Origin: Nocardia wallacei
GTDB taxonomy: Bacteria; Actinomycetota; Actinomycetes; Mycobacteriales; Mycobacteriaceae
Direction: 5' to 3'
Assembly: GCF_029868745.1 (NCBI RefSeq)
Contig: NZ_JARWOP010000354.1
Span: forward strand, 1 to 64,000
Length of the DNA: 64,000 nt
Shown here piece by piece: positions 50,893 through 60,011 of the stretch (within the stretch, counting starts at the first letter, position 1; each line of letters starts with the position of its first letter). The position numbers and the translations under genes are program-made. The notes beneath the pieces were generated by a model. That model worked only from the letters and a program-made list of their open reading frames with translations. It did not search any database and had not been told where the DNA came from.

Positions 50893-51353
50893 GAAATCTC
50901 CTCGGGCCCCCGGGCGCGTCCCTCCCGTACGGGGAGGTGACGCGGCCGACGCGGGGGCACTGTTCGTTCGCCTCACGCCGCGGGGGCGCGAGGTCCTATG
51001 GTCTCGCCCCGCGTGCCCCGTTATCACCTTGTCGTTCGTCGGTCGGCTAACTGGTCACGCGGCGCCTGGCTGTTGGCTTCAACACCGGATGCGAGCGCTC
51101 ATCCAGCGTGCCCACCGGATGGCCGAGTCTTGGTAACCGTCCGTGGGCAGCGATGATCGGCGTCGAACCGCGGTGCCATGGCCGCGACCGCCACCTGCCG
51201 CAAACGGCGGGCGTCGATCACTTCCACAGCCAGTATCCCACACCGTGCGCCGGGCGTTCGCCATCGACGTACTCCCGCGGCGGCGCGCGGGCCCCGCGAA
51301 CCCCGCCGATCTCCGGCGGGGCCGCGGCCCCGGGCACGGTGTTCGCCGCGGTC
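50893..51353. other. Long leader / promoter region of rne
   Basis: These 461 bases between rne and ndk have no gene. A hairpin (50982-50993 with 51002-51012) lies about 90 bases before the rne start. Long structured leaders allow autoregulation of RNase E in other bacteria; whether this occurs here is unknown. Confidence 0.45.
51301..51321 (-). terminator. Hairpin downstream of ndk
   Basis: CCCCGCCG (51301-51308) and CGGCGGGG (51314-51321) form a GC-rich stem with a 5-base loop, 33 bp after the ndk stop on the minus strand. Confidence 0.55.
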
Positions 51354-51770
51354 CTACTGGGGAAGTTCGGGGAACCAGAGCGCGATCTCGCGCTTGGCGG
51401 ATTCGGGCGAGTCGGAGCCGTGCACGAGGTTGTACTGGGTCTCGAGCGCGAAGTCGCCGCGGATGCTGCCCGGCACCGCCTTCTCGACCGGATCGGTGCC
51501 GCCGGCGATCTGCCGGAAGGCGCTGATCGCCCGCGGGCCCGCGAGGACCGCCGCCACGACCGGGCCGGAGGTGATGAACTCGATCAGGGAGCCGTAGAAC
51601 GGCTTCTCGGCGTGCTCGGCGTAGTGGGCGGCGGCCAGCTCCTCGGAGACCGTCTTCAGCTCCAGGGCCGCGACCTTCAGTCCCTTGCGCTCGATGCGGG
51701 TGATGACCTCACCGATCAGCCCCCGGGCCACGCCGTCGGGCTTGATGAGTACCAACGTCTGCTCAGTCAC
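51354..51770 (-). CDS. ndk: Nucleoside diphosphate kinase
   Basis: The predicted protein has 138 residues. LVLIKPDGVARGLIGEV, the kinase loop and LVHGSDSPESAKREI with the phosphohistidine (about residue 117) are all intact. It balances NTP pools. Useful as an internal reference for the divergent Ndk-like protein at 32184. Confidence 0.97.
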   Translation of the reverse strand: MTEQTLVLIKPDGVARGLIGEVITRIERKGLKVAALELKTVSEELAAAHYAEHAEKPFYGSLIEFITSGPVVAAVLAGPRAISAFRQIAGGTDPVEKAVPGSIRGDFALETQYNLVHGSDSPESAKREIALWFPELPQ

Positions 51771-51855
51771 GGCGACACTCTAGCTCGGGCCTTTGGCGTC
51801 GCCTTCGGCGCCGCGGGTTCGCAGCCCGGACCGATGGTTTTGCGTGCGATGGTTT

Positions 51856-52245
51856 TCAGGCTCGTTGGCTGGGGAGGAGGCCTTGGTCCATGCGGCGGCG
51901 GACGTCGGAGCGCAGGAGGAGGATGAAGGCCCAGACTGCGGCGAAGACTACGCCGATGACGAAGATCGAGATGTGGATGAAGCCGCCCAGTAGCAGTAGG
52001 ACCTGTAGGGCGAGGTTGAAAGGCAGTGCCCACGGCCGCCTTTGCAGGCCTGCGCCGACGATCATCAGGACCGCCAGGCCGACCAGGCAGGCTACCGACC
52101 ACCAGCTCAGGCCGCCGCCGACCGAGCTCACCACGGGCAGTGCCAGCAGTACGGTGATCGCTTCCAGCACCAGCGCGCCGGCCATCACGCCGCGCAGGCC
52201 CTTCCACGGGTCGGCGGCGGGGGGCGGGACTTCCTGATCGCTCAT
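51856..52245 (-). CDS. DUF4233 membrane protein
   Basis: The predicted protein has 129 residues from ATG 52245. Four membrane helices, beginning LRGVMAGALVLEAITVLLALP, and a basic C-terminus (SDVRRRMDQGLLPSQRA). It corresponds by position and content to M. tuberculosis Rv2446c, between folC and ndk. Function unknown. Starts 13 bp after the folC stop, so probably co-transcribed. Confidence 0.88.
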   Translation of the reverse strand: MSDQEVPPPAADPWKGLRGVMAGALVLEAITVLLALPVVSSVGGGLSWWSVACLVGLAVLMIVGAGLQRRPWALPFNLALQVLLLLGGFIHISIFVIGVVFAAVWAFILLLRSDVRRRMDQGLLPSQRA

Positions 52246-52258
52246 GGCTGCGCCTGCC

Positions 52259-53710
52259 TCATACGGGGTCCTTTCCGAACAGGGAGCGGGCCGCACCGGC
52301 GGTGACGACCGAACCGGTGACCACGATGCCCGCGCCGGACACCGGTTCGCCGGATTCGGCGGACTCCTCCGCGATCGCGATCGCGGTTTCGACGGCGTCG
52401 GTGAGTGTGGTGGCGGTGACGACGCGTTCGTCGCCGAAGCGCTGTACCGCCAGATCGGCCAGATCGTCGGCGGCGAGGGCGCGCGGAGAACCGTTGGTGG
52501 TCACCACGATCTGGTCGAGCACCGGCTCCAGCGCGGCCAGGATGCCCGCGGCGTCCTTGTCGGACAGCACCGCGACCACGCCGACCAGCTTCCGGAAATC
52601 GAACTCGCTGGTCAGTGTCGCCGCCAACGCCCGGGCACCGGCCGGATTGTGCGCGGCGTCGATGAAGATGGTGGGCGCGCTGCGCATCCGTTCCATCCGG
52701 CCGGGACTCACCGCGGCCGCGAATCCGGCTCGCACCGTGTCGATATCGAGTTGCCTCTGCGCGCCCGCGCCGAAGAACGCCTCCACCGCGGCCAGCGCCA
52801 GCGCCGCGTTGTGCGCCTGATGCTCCCCGTGCAGGGGCAGGAAGATCTCGTCGTACACCCCGCCCAGACCCTGGATCTCGAGCACCTGGCCGCCGACGGC
52901 GACGCGCCGCGACAACAGCCGGAACTCCGCGCCCGCACGGGCCACGGCCGCGTCGGCCGTCACGGCCCGGCGCAGCAGCACGTCCATCGCCTCGGGATCC
53001 TGCTCGGCGATGACGGCGACGGTCTCGCGCGGCACCAGCGGATCCTCGGGCGCCTTCTTGATGATTCCGGCCTTCTCCCCCGCGATGGAGGTGAGATCCG
53101 GGCCCAGATAATCGGTGTGGTCCAGCCCGATCGGGGTGACGACCGCGACTTGGCCGTCCACGACATTGGTGGCGTCCCAGGTGCCGCCCATGCCGGTCTC
53201 GATCACCGCGACATCGACCGGAGCCTCCGCGAACGCGGCGTAGGCCATGCCGACGAGCACCTCGAATTTGCTCATCCGCGGCCCACCGGCGTCTTGCGAC
53301 TGCTGATCGATCATCTCGAGGTAGGGCTGCAACTCGCGATACAGCTCGACATAGCGGGCCGGGCTGATCGGCTGGTTGTCGATGGCGATGCGCTCGGTCG
53401 CCAGCTGCAGGTGCGGGCTGGTGAACCGGCCCGTGCGCCGGTGCATCGCGGTGAGCAACGCGTCGATCATCCGGGTGACCGAGGTCTTGCCGTTGGTGCC
53501 CGCGACCTGGATGGCGGGGTAGCCGTGCTGCGGCGAGCCCAGCACATCCAGCAGCGTGGCGATGCGGGTCAGCGTGGGTTCGATCTTGGTTTCGCCCCAG
53601 CGCTGGTCGAGTTCGGCCTCGACCAGCGCCATCTCGGCGAGATCCACCGGAGACGGTCCCGAATGCAGGCGTTCGGCTCCGCCGCGCTGCCGCTCCGGTT
53701 CGTCGTTCAC
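52259..53710 (-). CDS. folC: Dihydrofolate / folylpolyglutamate synthase
   Basis: The predicted protein has 483 residues. Mur-ligase-like features: PAIQVAGTNGKTSVTRMID (ATP loop), FTSPHL, ETGMGGTWDATNV, the metal site and GLDHTDYLG, and a C-terminal IDAAHNPAGARALA. The enzyme adds glutamates to folates. Its ATG is 40 bp after the valS stop. Confidence 0.96.
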   Translation of the reverse strand: MNDEPERQRGGAERLHSGPSPVDLAEMALVEAELDQRWGETKIEPTLTRIATLLDVLGSPQHGYPAIQVAGTNGKTSVTRMIDALLTAMHRRTGRFTSPHLQLATERIAIDNQPISPARYVELYRELQPYLEMIDQQSQDAGGPRMSKFEVLVGMAYAAFAEAPVDVAVIETGMGGTWDATNVVDGQVAVVTPIGLDHTDYLGPDLTSIAGEKAGIIKKAPEDPLVPRETVAVIAEQDPEAMDVLLRRAVTADAAVARAGAEFRLLSRRVAVGGQVLEIQGLGGVYDEIFLPLHGEHQAHNAALALAAVEAFFGAGAQRQLDIDTVRAGFAAAVSPGRMERMRSAPTIFIDAAHNPAGARALAATLTSEFDFRKLVGVVAVLSDKDAAGILAALEPVLDQIVVTTNGSPRALAADDLADLAVQRFGDERVVTATTLTDAVETAIAIAEESAESGEPVSGAGIVVTGSVVTAGAARSLFGKDPV

Positions 53711-53750
53711 ACCGCTCCCTTCATTGCTTTCCCTTGTGTGTCATGACTTC

Positions 53751-56435
53751 TCACTTGCGCGCCGCGATCTCGTCGAGCCGCGCCCCGATCCGCGCCACCT
53801 CGGATTCCGCGACCTCCCTGCGGCCGCGGATCTTGGCGACGACCTGATCGGGCGCCTTGGCCAGGAATGCCTCGTTGCCGAGCTTGGCGGTGGTGCTCGC
53901 CAGTTCCTTCTGCGCGGCCGCGAGATCCTTCTCCAACCGGCGGCGCTCGGCGTCCAGGTCGACCGTGCCGGAGGTATCCAGTTCCACCGTCACGGTACTG
54001 CCGGACAGCCGCACCTCGACGGAGGCCGTGGCCGAGAAGCCGTCGCCGGGCTCGGTGAGGCGGGCCAGCGCGGCGATCTCCGCGCGCAGGCCGGTCAGGT
54101 CGGCGGTCTCGATGCCGACCAGCTGTGCGGCCACCTTCTGCTTGTCGGTGAGACCCTGGTCGCTGCGGAAGCGGCGGATCTCGGTGATGAGCTTCTGCGC
54201 ATCGGCGATCCGGCGGGCGGCGACCGGGTCGGCGGCGACGCCGGCGGACTGCGGCCACTGCGCGATCACGACCGACTCGCCGCCGGTGAGGGCCTGCCAC
54301 AGCGTCTCGGTGACGAACGGGATCACCGGATGCAGCATGCGCAGCAGCGCGTCCAGCACGCTGCCCAGCACGACGCGGGTGGACGCGGCCCGCTCCTCCG
54401 ACTCGGCGAACTGCACCTTGGCCAGCTCCAGATACCAGTCGCACAGTTCGTCCCAGGCGAAGTGGTACAGCGCCTCGCACGCCTTGCCGAACTCGTAGCG
54501 GTCGAACGCCGAATCCGTCTCGGCGCGAACCTCTTCCAGCCGATCCAGGATCCAGCGATCGGCGTCGGTGAGGGTGTCACGGCCCGGGATCGGCTCCGGG
54601 ACGGCGCCGTTCATGAGCGCGAACTTCGTCGCGTTGAACAGCTTGGTGATGAAGTTGCGGGAGGCCTGCACGTGTGCCGCGCCGACCGACAGGTCGCTGC
54701 CGGGCTGCGCGCCGCGCGCCAGGGTGAATCGCGTGGCGTCGGCGCCGTATTCGTCGATCCAGTCCAGCGGATCGATCCCGATGCCCTTCGACTTGGAGTA
54801 CTTGCGCCCCTGCTCGTCGCGAATCAGGCCGTGCAGGAAGACATCCCGGAACGGCACCGGTGCCGCACCCGGCTGCTTGCCCGCGGTGACGGCCGGGTCG
54901 TCGGCGACGAACGTGCCGAACATCATCATCCGGGCGACCCAGAAGAACAGGATGTCGTAGCCGGTGACGAGCACGCTGGTGGGATAGAACTTCGCCAGCT
55001 CGGGCGTGGCGTCGGGCCAGCCCAACGTGGAGAACGGCCACAGCCCGGAGGAGAACCAGGTGTCGAGCACGTCCGGGTCCTGCACGTAACCCTCGGGCGC
55101 CTGCTCGTCCGGTCCGACGCAGATGATCTCGCCCTCGGGGCCGTACCAGATCGGGATGCGGTGACCCCACCACAACTGCCGCGAGATGCACCAGTCGTGC
55201 ATATCGTCCACCCAGGCGAACCAGCGCGGTTCCTGGCTGGGCGGGTGAATCACGGTGTCGCCGTGGCGAACCGCGTCCCCGGCGGCCTTGGCCAGCGACT
55301 CCACCTTCACCCACCACTGCATCGACAGCCGCGGCTCGATCGGCTCGCCGCTGCGCTCCGAATGGCCGACACTGTGCACGTACGGGCGCTTCTCGACGAC
55401 GACGCGGCCCTCCTCGGCCAGCCGCTCGCGCACCTTCTGCCGCGCCTCGAACCGGTTCATCCCGTCGAATTCCGTTCCGGTGCCGGTGATTCGGCCGGAT
55501 TCGTCCATGATGGTCGGCATCGGGAGCTGATGGCGCAGGCCGATCTCGAAGTCGTTGGGGTCGTGCGCCGGCGTGATCTTCACTGCGCCGGAACCGAATT
55601 CGGGGTCGACGTAGTCGTCGGCGACGATCGGGATCTGCCGTCCCGTGATGGGGTGGTAGAGGGTGGCGCCGATCAGCGACCGGTACCGCTCGTCGTCGGG
55701 GTGCACGGCCACGGCGGTGTCGCCGAGCATCGTCTCCACCCGGGTGGTGGCCACGATCACGTGCGGCTCGTCGTCGTTCAGGGAGCCGTAGCGCAGCGAC
55801 ACCAGCTCGCCCTCGACGTCCTTGTAGTTGACCTCGATATCGGAGATGGCGGTGCGCAGTTCCGGCGACCAGTTCACCAGTCGCTCGGCGCGGTAGATCA
55901 GACCGGCGTCGAACAGCCGCTTGAAGATCGTCTGCACGGCGCGGGACAGGCCGTCGTCCATGGTGAAGCGGTCGCGGCTCCAGTCGACGCCGTCGCCGAG
56001 GCGGCGCATCTGACCCTGGATGGCCCCGCCGGACTCGCGCTTCCAGTCCCAGACCTTGTCGATGAACAGCTCGCGGCCGAAGTCCTGCTTGGTCTTGCCG
56101 TCGACGGCCAGCTGCTTCTCCACGATGGTCTGGGTGGCGATGCCGGCGTGGTCCATGCCGGGCAGCCACAGCACCTCGTACCCCTGCATGCGCTTGCGGC
56201 GGGTGAGCAGGTCCATGAGGGTGTGGTCGAACGCGTGGCCCATGTGCAGATTGCCGGTGACGTTCGGCGGCGGCAGCACGATCGAGTAGGGCGGCTTGCC
56301 GCTGTCGGCGCGGGCGGTGAAGTAACCAGCGGCTACCCAGCGCTCGTACAGCTCGGCCTCCACCTCGCCGGGATTCCAGCTCTTGGGGAGGGCGTCGGCA
56401 CGATTACGTGAGTTCTCAGAGGCTGTGCTGGTCAC
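53751..56435 (-). CDS. valS: Valyl-tRNA synthetase
   Basis: The predicted protein has 894 residues. The class I motifs are PPPNVTGNLHMGHAF (HIGH variant, near residue 58) and KYSKSKGIG (KMSKS). The large editing domain (about 200-350), a Trp-rich catalytic region (WYGPEGEI, DTWFSSGLWPF), the anticodon domain and the C-terminal coiled coil (DAERRRLEKDLAAAQKEL) are all present. The first of the valS-folC-DUF4233-ndk group, transcribed from the minus strand. Confidence 0.97.
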   Translation of the reverse strand: MTSTASENSRNRADALPKSWNPGEVEAELYERWVAAGYFTARADSGKPPYSIVLPPPNVTGNLHMGHAFDHTLMDLLTRRKRMQGYEVLWLPGMDHAGIATQTIVEKQLAVDGKTKQDFGRELFIDKVWDWKRESGGAIQGQMRRLGDGVDWSRDRFTMDDGLSRAVQTIFKRLFDAGLIYRAERLVNWSPELRTAISDIEVNYKDVEGELVSLRYGSLNDDEPHVIVATTRVETMLGDTAVAVHPDDERYRSLIGATLYHPITGRQIPIVADDYVDPEFGSGAVKITPAHDPNDFEIGLRHQLPMPTIMDESGRITGTGTEFDGMNRFEARQKVRERLAEEGRVVVEKRPYVHSVGHSERSGEPIEPRLSMQWWVKVESLAKAAGDAVRHGDTVIHPPSQEPRWFAWVDDMHDWCISRQLWWGHRIPIWYGPEGEIICVGPDEQAPEGYVQDPDVLDTWFSSGLWPFSTLGWPDATPELAKFYPTSVLVTGYDILFFWVARMMMFGTFVADDPAVTAGKQPGAAPVPFRDVFLHGLIRDEQGRKYSKSKGIGIDPLDWIDEYGADATRFTLARGAQPGSDLSVGAAHVQASRNFITKLFNATKFALMNGAVPEPIPGRDTLTDADRWILDRLEEVRAETDSAFDRYEFGKACEALYHFAWDELCDWYLELAKVQFAESEERAASTRVVLGSVLDALLRMLHPVIPFVTETLWQALTGGESVVIAQWPQSAGVAADPVAARRIADAQKLITEIRRFRSDQGLTDKQKVAAQLVGIETADLTGLRAEIAALARLTEPGDGFSATASVEVRLSGSTVTVELDTSGTVDLDAERRRLEKDLAAAQKELASTTAKLGNEAFLAKAPDQVVAKIRGRREVAESEVARIGARLDEIAARK

Positions 56436-56470
56436 CGTGCGATTCTAAGGAGGGGGGCCGAATACCCGAA

Positions 56471-56513
56471 GGGCGGGGTTTTCGGCGGATGAGGGACGCC
56501 GGAAACCCCGCCC
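56471..56513 (-). terminator. Strong hairpin between the flavoprotein gene and valS
   Basis: Arms of 17 bases (56471-56487 and 56497-56513) built on GGGCGGGG and CCCCGCCC pair with one mismatch around a 9-base loop. It lies 110 bp after the flavoprotein stop and 36 bp before the valS start, so it separates the two transcripts or could act as a valS leader element. Confidence 0.7.
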
Positions 56514-56622
56514 ACAAGATTCAGATTACCGCCGATTCCGGCGTGGTCGCACTATCCATATGCAATTCTCAGGTTTTGCCCGAATCCGTTGCGTTGGTGC
56601 GTGTTTGCCTCTTGGGAACGAC

Positions 56623-57546
56623 TCAGGAATCGAGCGAAACGTCGGCCTCGACCAGATCCGCGTTGATCGCCATGGCCGCCGCCGACGCCGCACCCGCCGC
56701 GGTGATCACCTGCGCCCGGGGATCGGCCACATTGCCCGCAACCCACACACCCGGGACCGAGGTGCGGCCCGACGCGTCGGCGGCCACCCAGCCCTCGGCG
56801 TCCAGCGCACAGCCGAGCGCCGACAGCACGGTGTTGTCCGGGACGAAGGTCGGCGCGACGAACACCACCGAGCGCGGCACCACCTCGCCGTCGGCCAGCC
56901 GCACGCCGCGCACCTGGTCGTCCTCGACGACCAGCCCGGCCACCTTGCCCTCGACGATCCGCACGCCGCGGCCGGTGATGCGACGGCGCTGCTCGGCGGT
57001 CAGCGTCATGGTGTGCGGGAAGAAGACCAGGTCGCCGGACCACTGCGGGAGCAGCAGGGCGAGGTGCACCGCGCGGGCGACCGCGCCGCGCTCGGTCCCG
57101 CCGATCAGGCCGAAGGGCCGATCGGAGACCTCGTAGCCGTGACAGTACGGACAGTGCAGCACATCGCGGCCCCAGCGTTCCCGCACGCCCGGCAGGTCCG
57201 GCAGCTCGTCGCGCAGGCCGGTCGCGACCAGTATCCGGCGGGCCCGCAACGCCCGCCCCCCGGCGAGCCGGACGGTGAAGTCGGGCCCGGCCCCGGCGTC
57301 GACCACCCGGTCATCGATCAGCTCCACCCCGTACCCGGCCACCTCGCGGCGCCCGGCGGCGAGCAGTTCCGACGGCGGCATGCCGTCGCGAGACAGGAAG
57401 CCCTGCATGTGCTCGGCCGGCGCGTTGCGCGGCTGCCCGGCGTCGACCACCGCCACGCGCCGCCGCGAGCGGCCCAGCACCAGCGCCGCCGACAGTCCGG
57501 CCGCCCCGCCGCCCACGATCACCACGTCGTATCTCGTCTCACTCAT
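56623..57546 (-). CDS. Thioredoxin-reductase-like FAD/NAD(P)H oxidoreductase
   Basis: The predicted protein has 307 residues from ATG 57546. FAD-binding VVIVGGGAAGLSAALVLG and the second motif VWVAGNVADPRAQV are clear. A CPYCHGYE redox-type cysteine pair lies near residue 130, before a NADPH-binding region whose glycine motif is LIGGTERGAVA. It resembles TrxB/HcnABC-type small reductases common beside cupin regulators. It is divergent from the XRE-cupin gene at 57624, which may regulate it. Confidence 0.85.
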   Translation of the reverse strand: MSETRYDVVIVGGGAAGLSAALVLGRSRRRVAVVDAGQPRNAPAEHMQGFLSRDGMPPSELLAAGRREVAGYGVELIDDRVVDAGAGPDFTVRLAGGRALRARRILVATGLRDELPDLPGVRERWGRDVLHCPYCHGYEVSDRPFGLIGGTERGAVARAVHLALLLPQWSGDLVFFPHTMTLTAEQRRRITGRGVRIVEGKVAGLVVEDDQVRGVRLADGEVVPRSVVFVAPTFVPDNTVLSALGCALDAEGWVAADASGRTSVPGVWVAGNVADPRAQVITAAGAASAAAMAINADLVEADVSLDS

Positions 57547-57623
57547 AGTCGCGACGGTGCCGGATCGGTGCGGAAACGGCAAAGAAATTTGCCGTTTCCG
57601 GGAAGGCGCGGAGGATCGGGAGC

Positions 57624-58206
57624 ATGACCGGCAATCCCGCCCTCGACGCCGCCCTCGCCGATGTCGGCCCGCGCCTGCGCATGTTGCGCACCCGGCGCGG
57701 TGTCACGCTGACCGAACTCGCGGCGGCCACCGGCATCTCCAAGAGCACGCTGTCGCGGCTGGAGTCCGGACAGCGGCGGCCGAGCCTGGAACTGCTGCTG
57801 CCGATCGCGCACGCGCACGAGGTGACCGTCGATGATCTCGTCGCCCTGCCGCGCTTCACCGATCCGCGGGTGCAGGGCACGGCTCGCCGGGTCGCCGGGC
57901 GCACGATCCTGCCGCTCACCCGGCGGCCCGGCGCGATCCAGGCTTACAAGATCACCATTCCCGCCGACGAACCCGTGCCGGAACCGAAGGTGCACGACGG
58001 GCACGAATGGCTGTATGTACTGTCGGGCCGCCTGCGCCTGTTGCTCGGCGAGCACGATCTCGAACTGGGTCCGGGTGAGGCCGCGGAATTCGATACCCGG
58101 CAGCCGCATTGGTTCGGCAGCGCCGGGCCCGGGCCGGTGGAGATCCTGAGCATCTTCGGCAAGCAGGGCGAGCGGATCCATCTGCGGGCGCGGCCGCGGA
58201 CACTGA
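57624..58206 (+). CDS. XRE-family HTH regulator with cupin domain (3' end anomalous)
   Basis: ATG 57624. HTH about residues 15-70 (LRMLRTRRGVTLTELAAATG, SKSTLSRLESGQRRPSLELL). Cupin about 105-190 (HDGHEWLYVLSGRLRLLLGE, FDTRQPHWFG, VEILSIFGKQGERIHLRARP). Homologues end just after this point, at about 190-200 residues. Here no in-frame stop occurs: the frame continues, with noncoding character, to 59273, across the next gene. A stop (TGA 58204-58206) exists in the +1 frame exactly where homologues end, so a one-base indel or sequencing error is likely; the end given here assumes that. It is divergent from the flavoprotein gene, its probable target. Confidence 0.7.
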
Positions 58207-58290
58207 GATCTTCCGGCACCGGCGATTTCGGGGCAGGTATCAGGGTCTTCCCTGTTGCCGAACGGATTTCGAGGCGGGACCCTGGAGTGG

Positions 58291-58956
58291 GTGAACCCTC
58301 CCCTGGACGCCGGGCGCGACCCGGCACCCGACCCACGCGTAGTGACCCCGGCGGCCGTCTCGGATCTCCGCGGCCGCACCGTCGCCGAATTACGGTATCC
58401 GGCAACGGCTGCGCTGCTGTTCACGGGCGTGCCGGGGGCCGGCAAGAGCACGGCGCTGCGGCAGTTGTTCGGCAGTGTCGACGACACCGTGGAGGCGGTC
58501 GTCCGCCGGGGCGCGACCCTGGTGGACTCCCAGCAATCACGCAACTGGTGGCGGCTGCGCCTGGGCCGCTTGCCGTACGCGCTGTGGCTGCCGATCGTGC
58601 ACATCACCCACTACGGCCGGATCCGCCGCGCACTGCGCGCGGCCGACAGCCCGGTTGTCGTGCACGACTGCGGAACCCGCCGCTGGGTACATCGGATGAT
58701 CACGACGTGGGCCAGGCACAGCGGCCGCGAGGTACACATCGTGATGATCGACGTTCCGCCCGGCGCGGCCCGCGACGGCCAGCGGGTACGCGGACGCCGG
58801 GTGAGCCGGATCAGCTTCGCCCTGCACAACGCCCGCTGGCGCCGCCTGGTCGAACGAGTAATCGCCGGTACCGCACCACATCCCGCCCCCGCATCCGTGG
58901 TGATCGTCGACCGGTCGACAATCTCAGGCGTGCAGGTGATCTCCTTCGACGCTTGA
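58291..58956 (+). CDS. P-loop ATPase / small kinase-like protein
   Basis: The predicted protein has 221 residues from GTG 58291 (GGAG nearby); a TTG at 58255 is another option. Walker A is FTGVPGAGKSTALRQL (about residue 48). The rest includes VVVHDCGTRRWVHRM, HIVMIDVPP and a basic helical lid (RGRRVSRISFALHNARWRRL), resembling gluconate/adenylate-kinase-like zeta-toxin-type P-loop proteins of actinobacteria annotated only as AAA family ATPase. Substrate unknown. Located right after the cupin gene; convergent with the lipid kinase. Confidence 0.78.
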   Translation: MNPPLDAGRDPAPDPRVVTPAAVSDLRGRTVAELRYPATAALLFTGVPGAGKSTALRQLFGSVDDTVEAVVRRGATLVDSQQSRNWWRLRLGRLPYALWLPIVHITHYGRIRRALRAADSPVVVHDCGTRRWVHRMITTWARHSGREVHIVMIDVPPGAARDGQRVRGRRVSRISFALHNARWRRLVERVIAGTAPHPAPASVVIVDRSTISGVQVISFDA

Positions 58957-58993
58957 ACACACCGCCGCGTACTGCGGGCACGAAAGGGCTCGG

Positions 58994-59926
58994 TCAGGGG
59001 ACGAGGACCGGCTGTGCGGCGGGTAGGGCGCGGAAGGTGGCCGGGAGGACGCCTGCCGGTTCGCCGTCCGCGGTGGCGGGGGCGGACTGGGCGGTCAAAG
59101 TTATTGTCGCCGCGCGGTATTGGGTGACGGCGGGGTGGTCGATGCGCTTGCCGGAGGACAGGGCGGGGAGCATGCGGAGCATGGCGCGGCGGGACATGGC
59201 GCCGACCACGGTGAGGTCCAGGAGACCGTCGTCGAGCCGCGCGTCGGGGCAGATCAGCATGCCGCCGCCGTAGGTCCGGCCGTTGCCGACCGCCACCATC
59301 ACCGCGGGGGTCTCCACCACGGCGTCGGTTTCCCCTGGCACGCCCGCCAATTCGATGCGGTACGGCACCGCCAACCCGCCGGCGAGTTCGGCGAGCGCGG
59401 CGACGGTATAGCGCAGCGACCCCTTCGGCCGCCGCATTCGATTGGCGCGCAAGGTGACCCGGGCATCGAAGCCGGTGCCGGTGATCGTGGCGAAGCGCAG
59501 CGGCCCGCCGTATTCGGCCGTCACCGTGGCGGAGTCGATCTCCCCGAGGTCTATCGAGCGAAGGTTTCCGGCCACGACGATGTCGACGGCCGCCGCCACG
59601 TCGTCAGGAACGCCCAGCTCCCGCGCCAGATCATTACCGGTACCGCCCGGTACCAACCCCAGCGGAACACCGCTGCCCGCGATTGCCTGCAGCGCCAGGC
59701 ACACCAGGCCGTCACCCCCGGCGCACACCACGGCGTCCGGCGGCGTGCCATCGGTCACGGACGCACGGACCAGCTCGACCGATTCCGCGGCGGTCCCACC
59801 GTGCACCTCGACTACCTCGACACCACGTTCGGCGAACCGTACCCGCGCGGACGCCGCCGCCGAAACACCCCGGCCCTGCCCGGACAGCGGGTTCGTGACC
59901 AACAGGACCGACCGGATGCCGCTCAC
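58994..59926 (-). CDS. Diacylglycerol kinase-family lipid kinase
   Basis: The predicted protein has 310 residues. Catalytic domain: TNPLSGQGRG, VVCAGGDGLVCLA with the GGDG motif, VPGGTGNDLARELG and a later VGNGRTYGGGM. It fits M. tuberculosis Rv2252, which phosphorylates diacylglycerol toward phosphatidylinositol mannoside precursors. It lies after the FAD oxidase gene on the same strand (85 bp), in the same order as Rv2251-Rv2252. Membrane-associated, cytoplasmic. Confidence 0.92.
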   Translation of the reverse strand: MSGIRSVLLVTNPLSGQGRGVSAAASARVRFAERGVEVVEVHGGTAAESVELVRASVTDGTPPDAVVCAGGDGLVCLALQAIAGSGVPLGLVPGGTGNDLARELGVPDDVAAAVDIVVAGNLRSIDLGEIDSATVTAEYGGPLRFATITGTGFDARVTLRANRMRRPKGSLRYTVAALAELAGGLAVPYRIELAGVPGETDAVVETPAVMVAVGNGRTYGGGMLICPDARLDDGLLDLTVVGAMSRRAMLRMLPALSSGKRIDHPAVTQYRAATITLTAQSAPATADGEPAGVLPATFRALPAAQPVLVP

Positions 59927-60011
59927 CGTTCCGACCCCTCGCCGTACTCACGGACGTCCGCCGACATCCGCCCGGAGAATGCTACGGACGACTCGGCGCG
60001 GTCGAGCCCGC

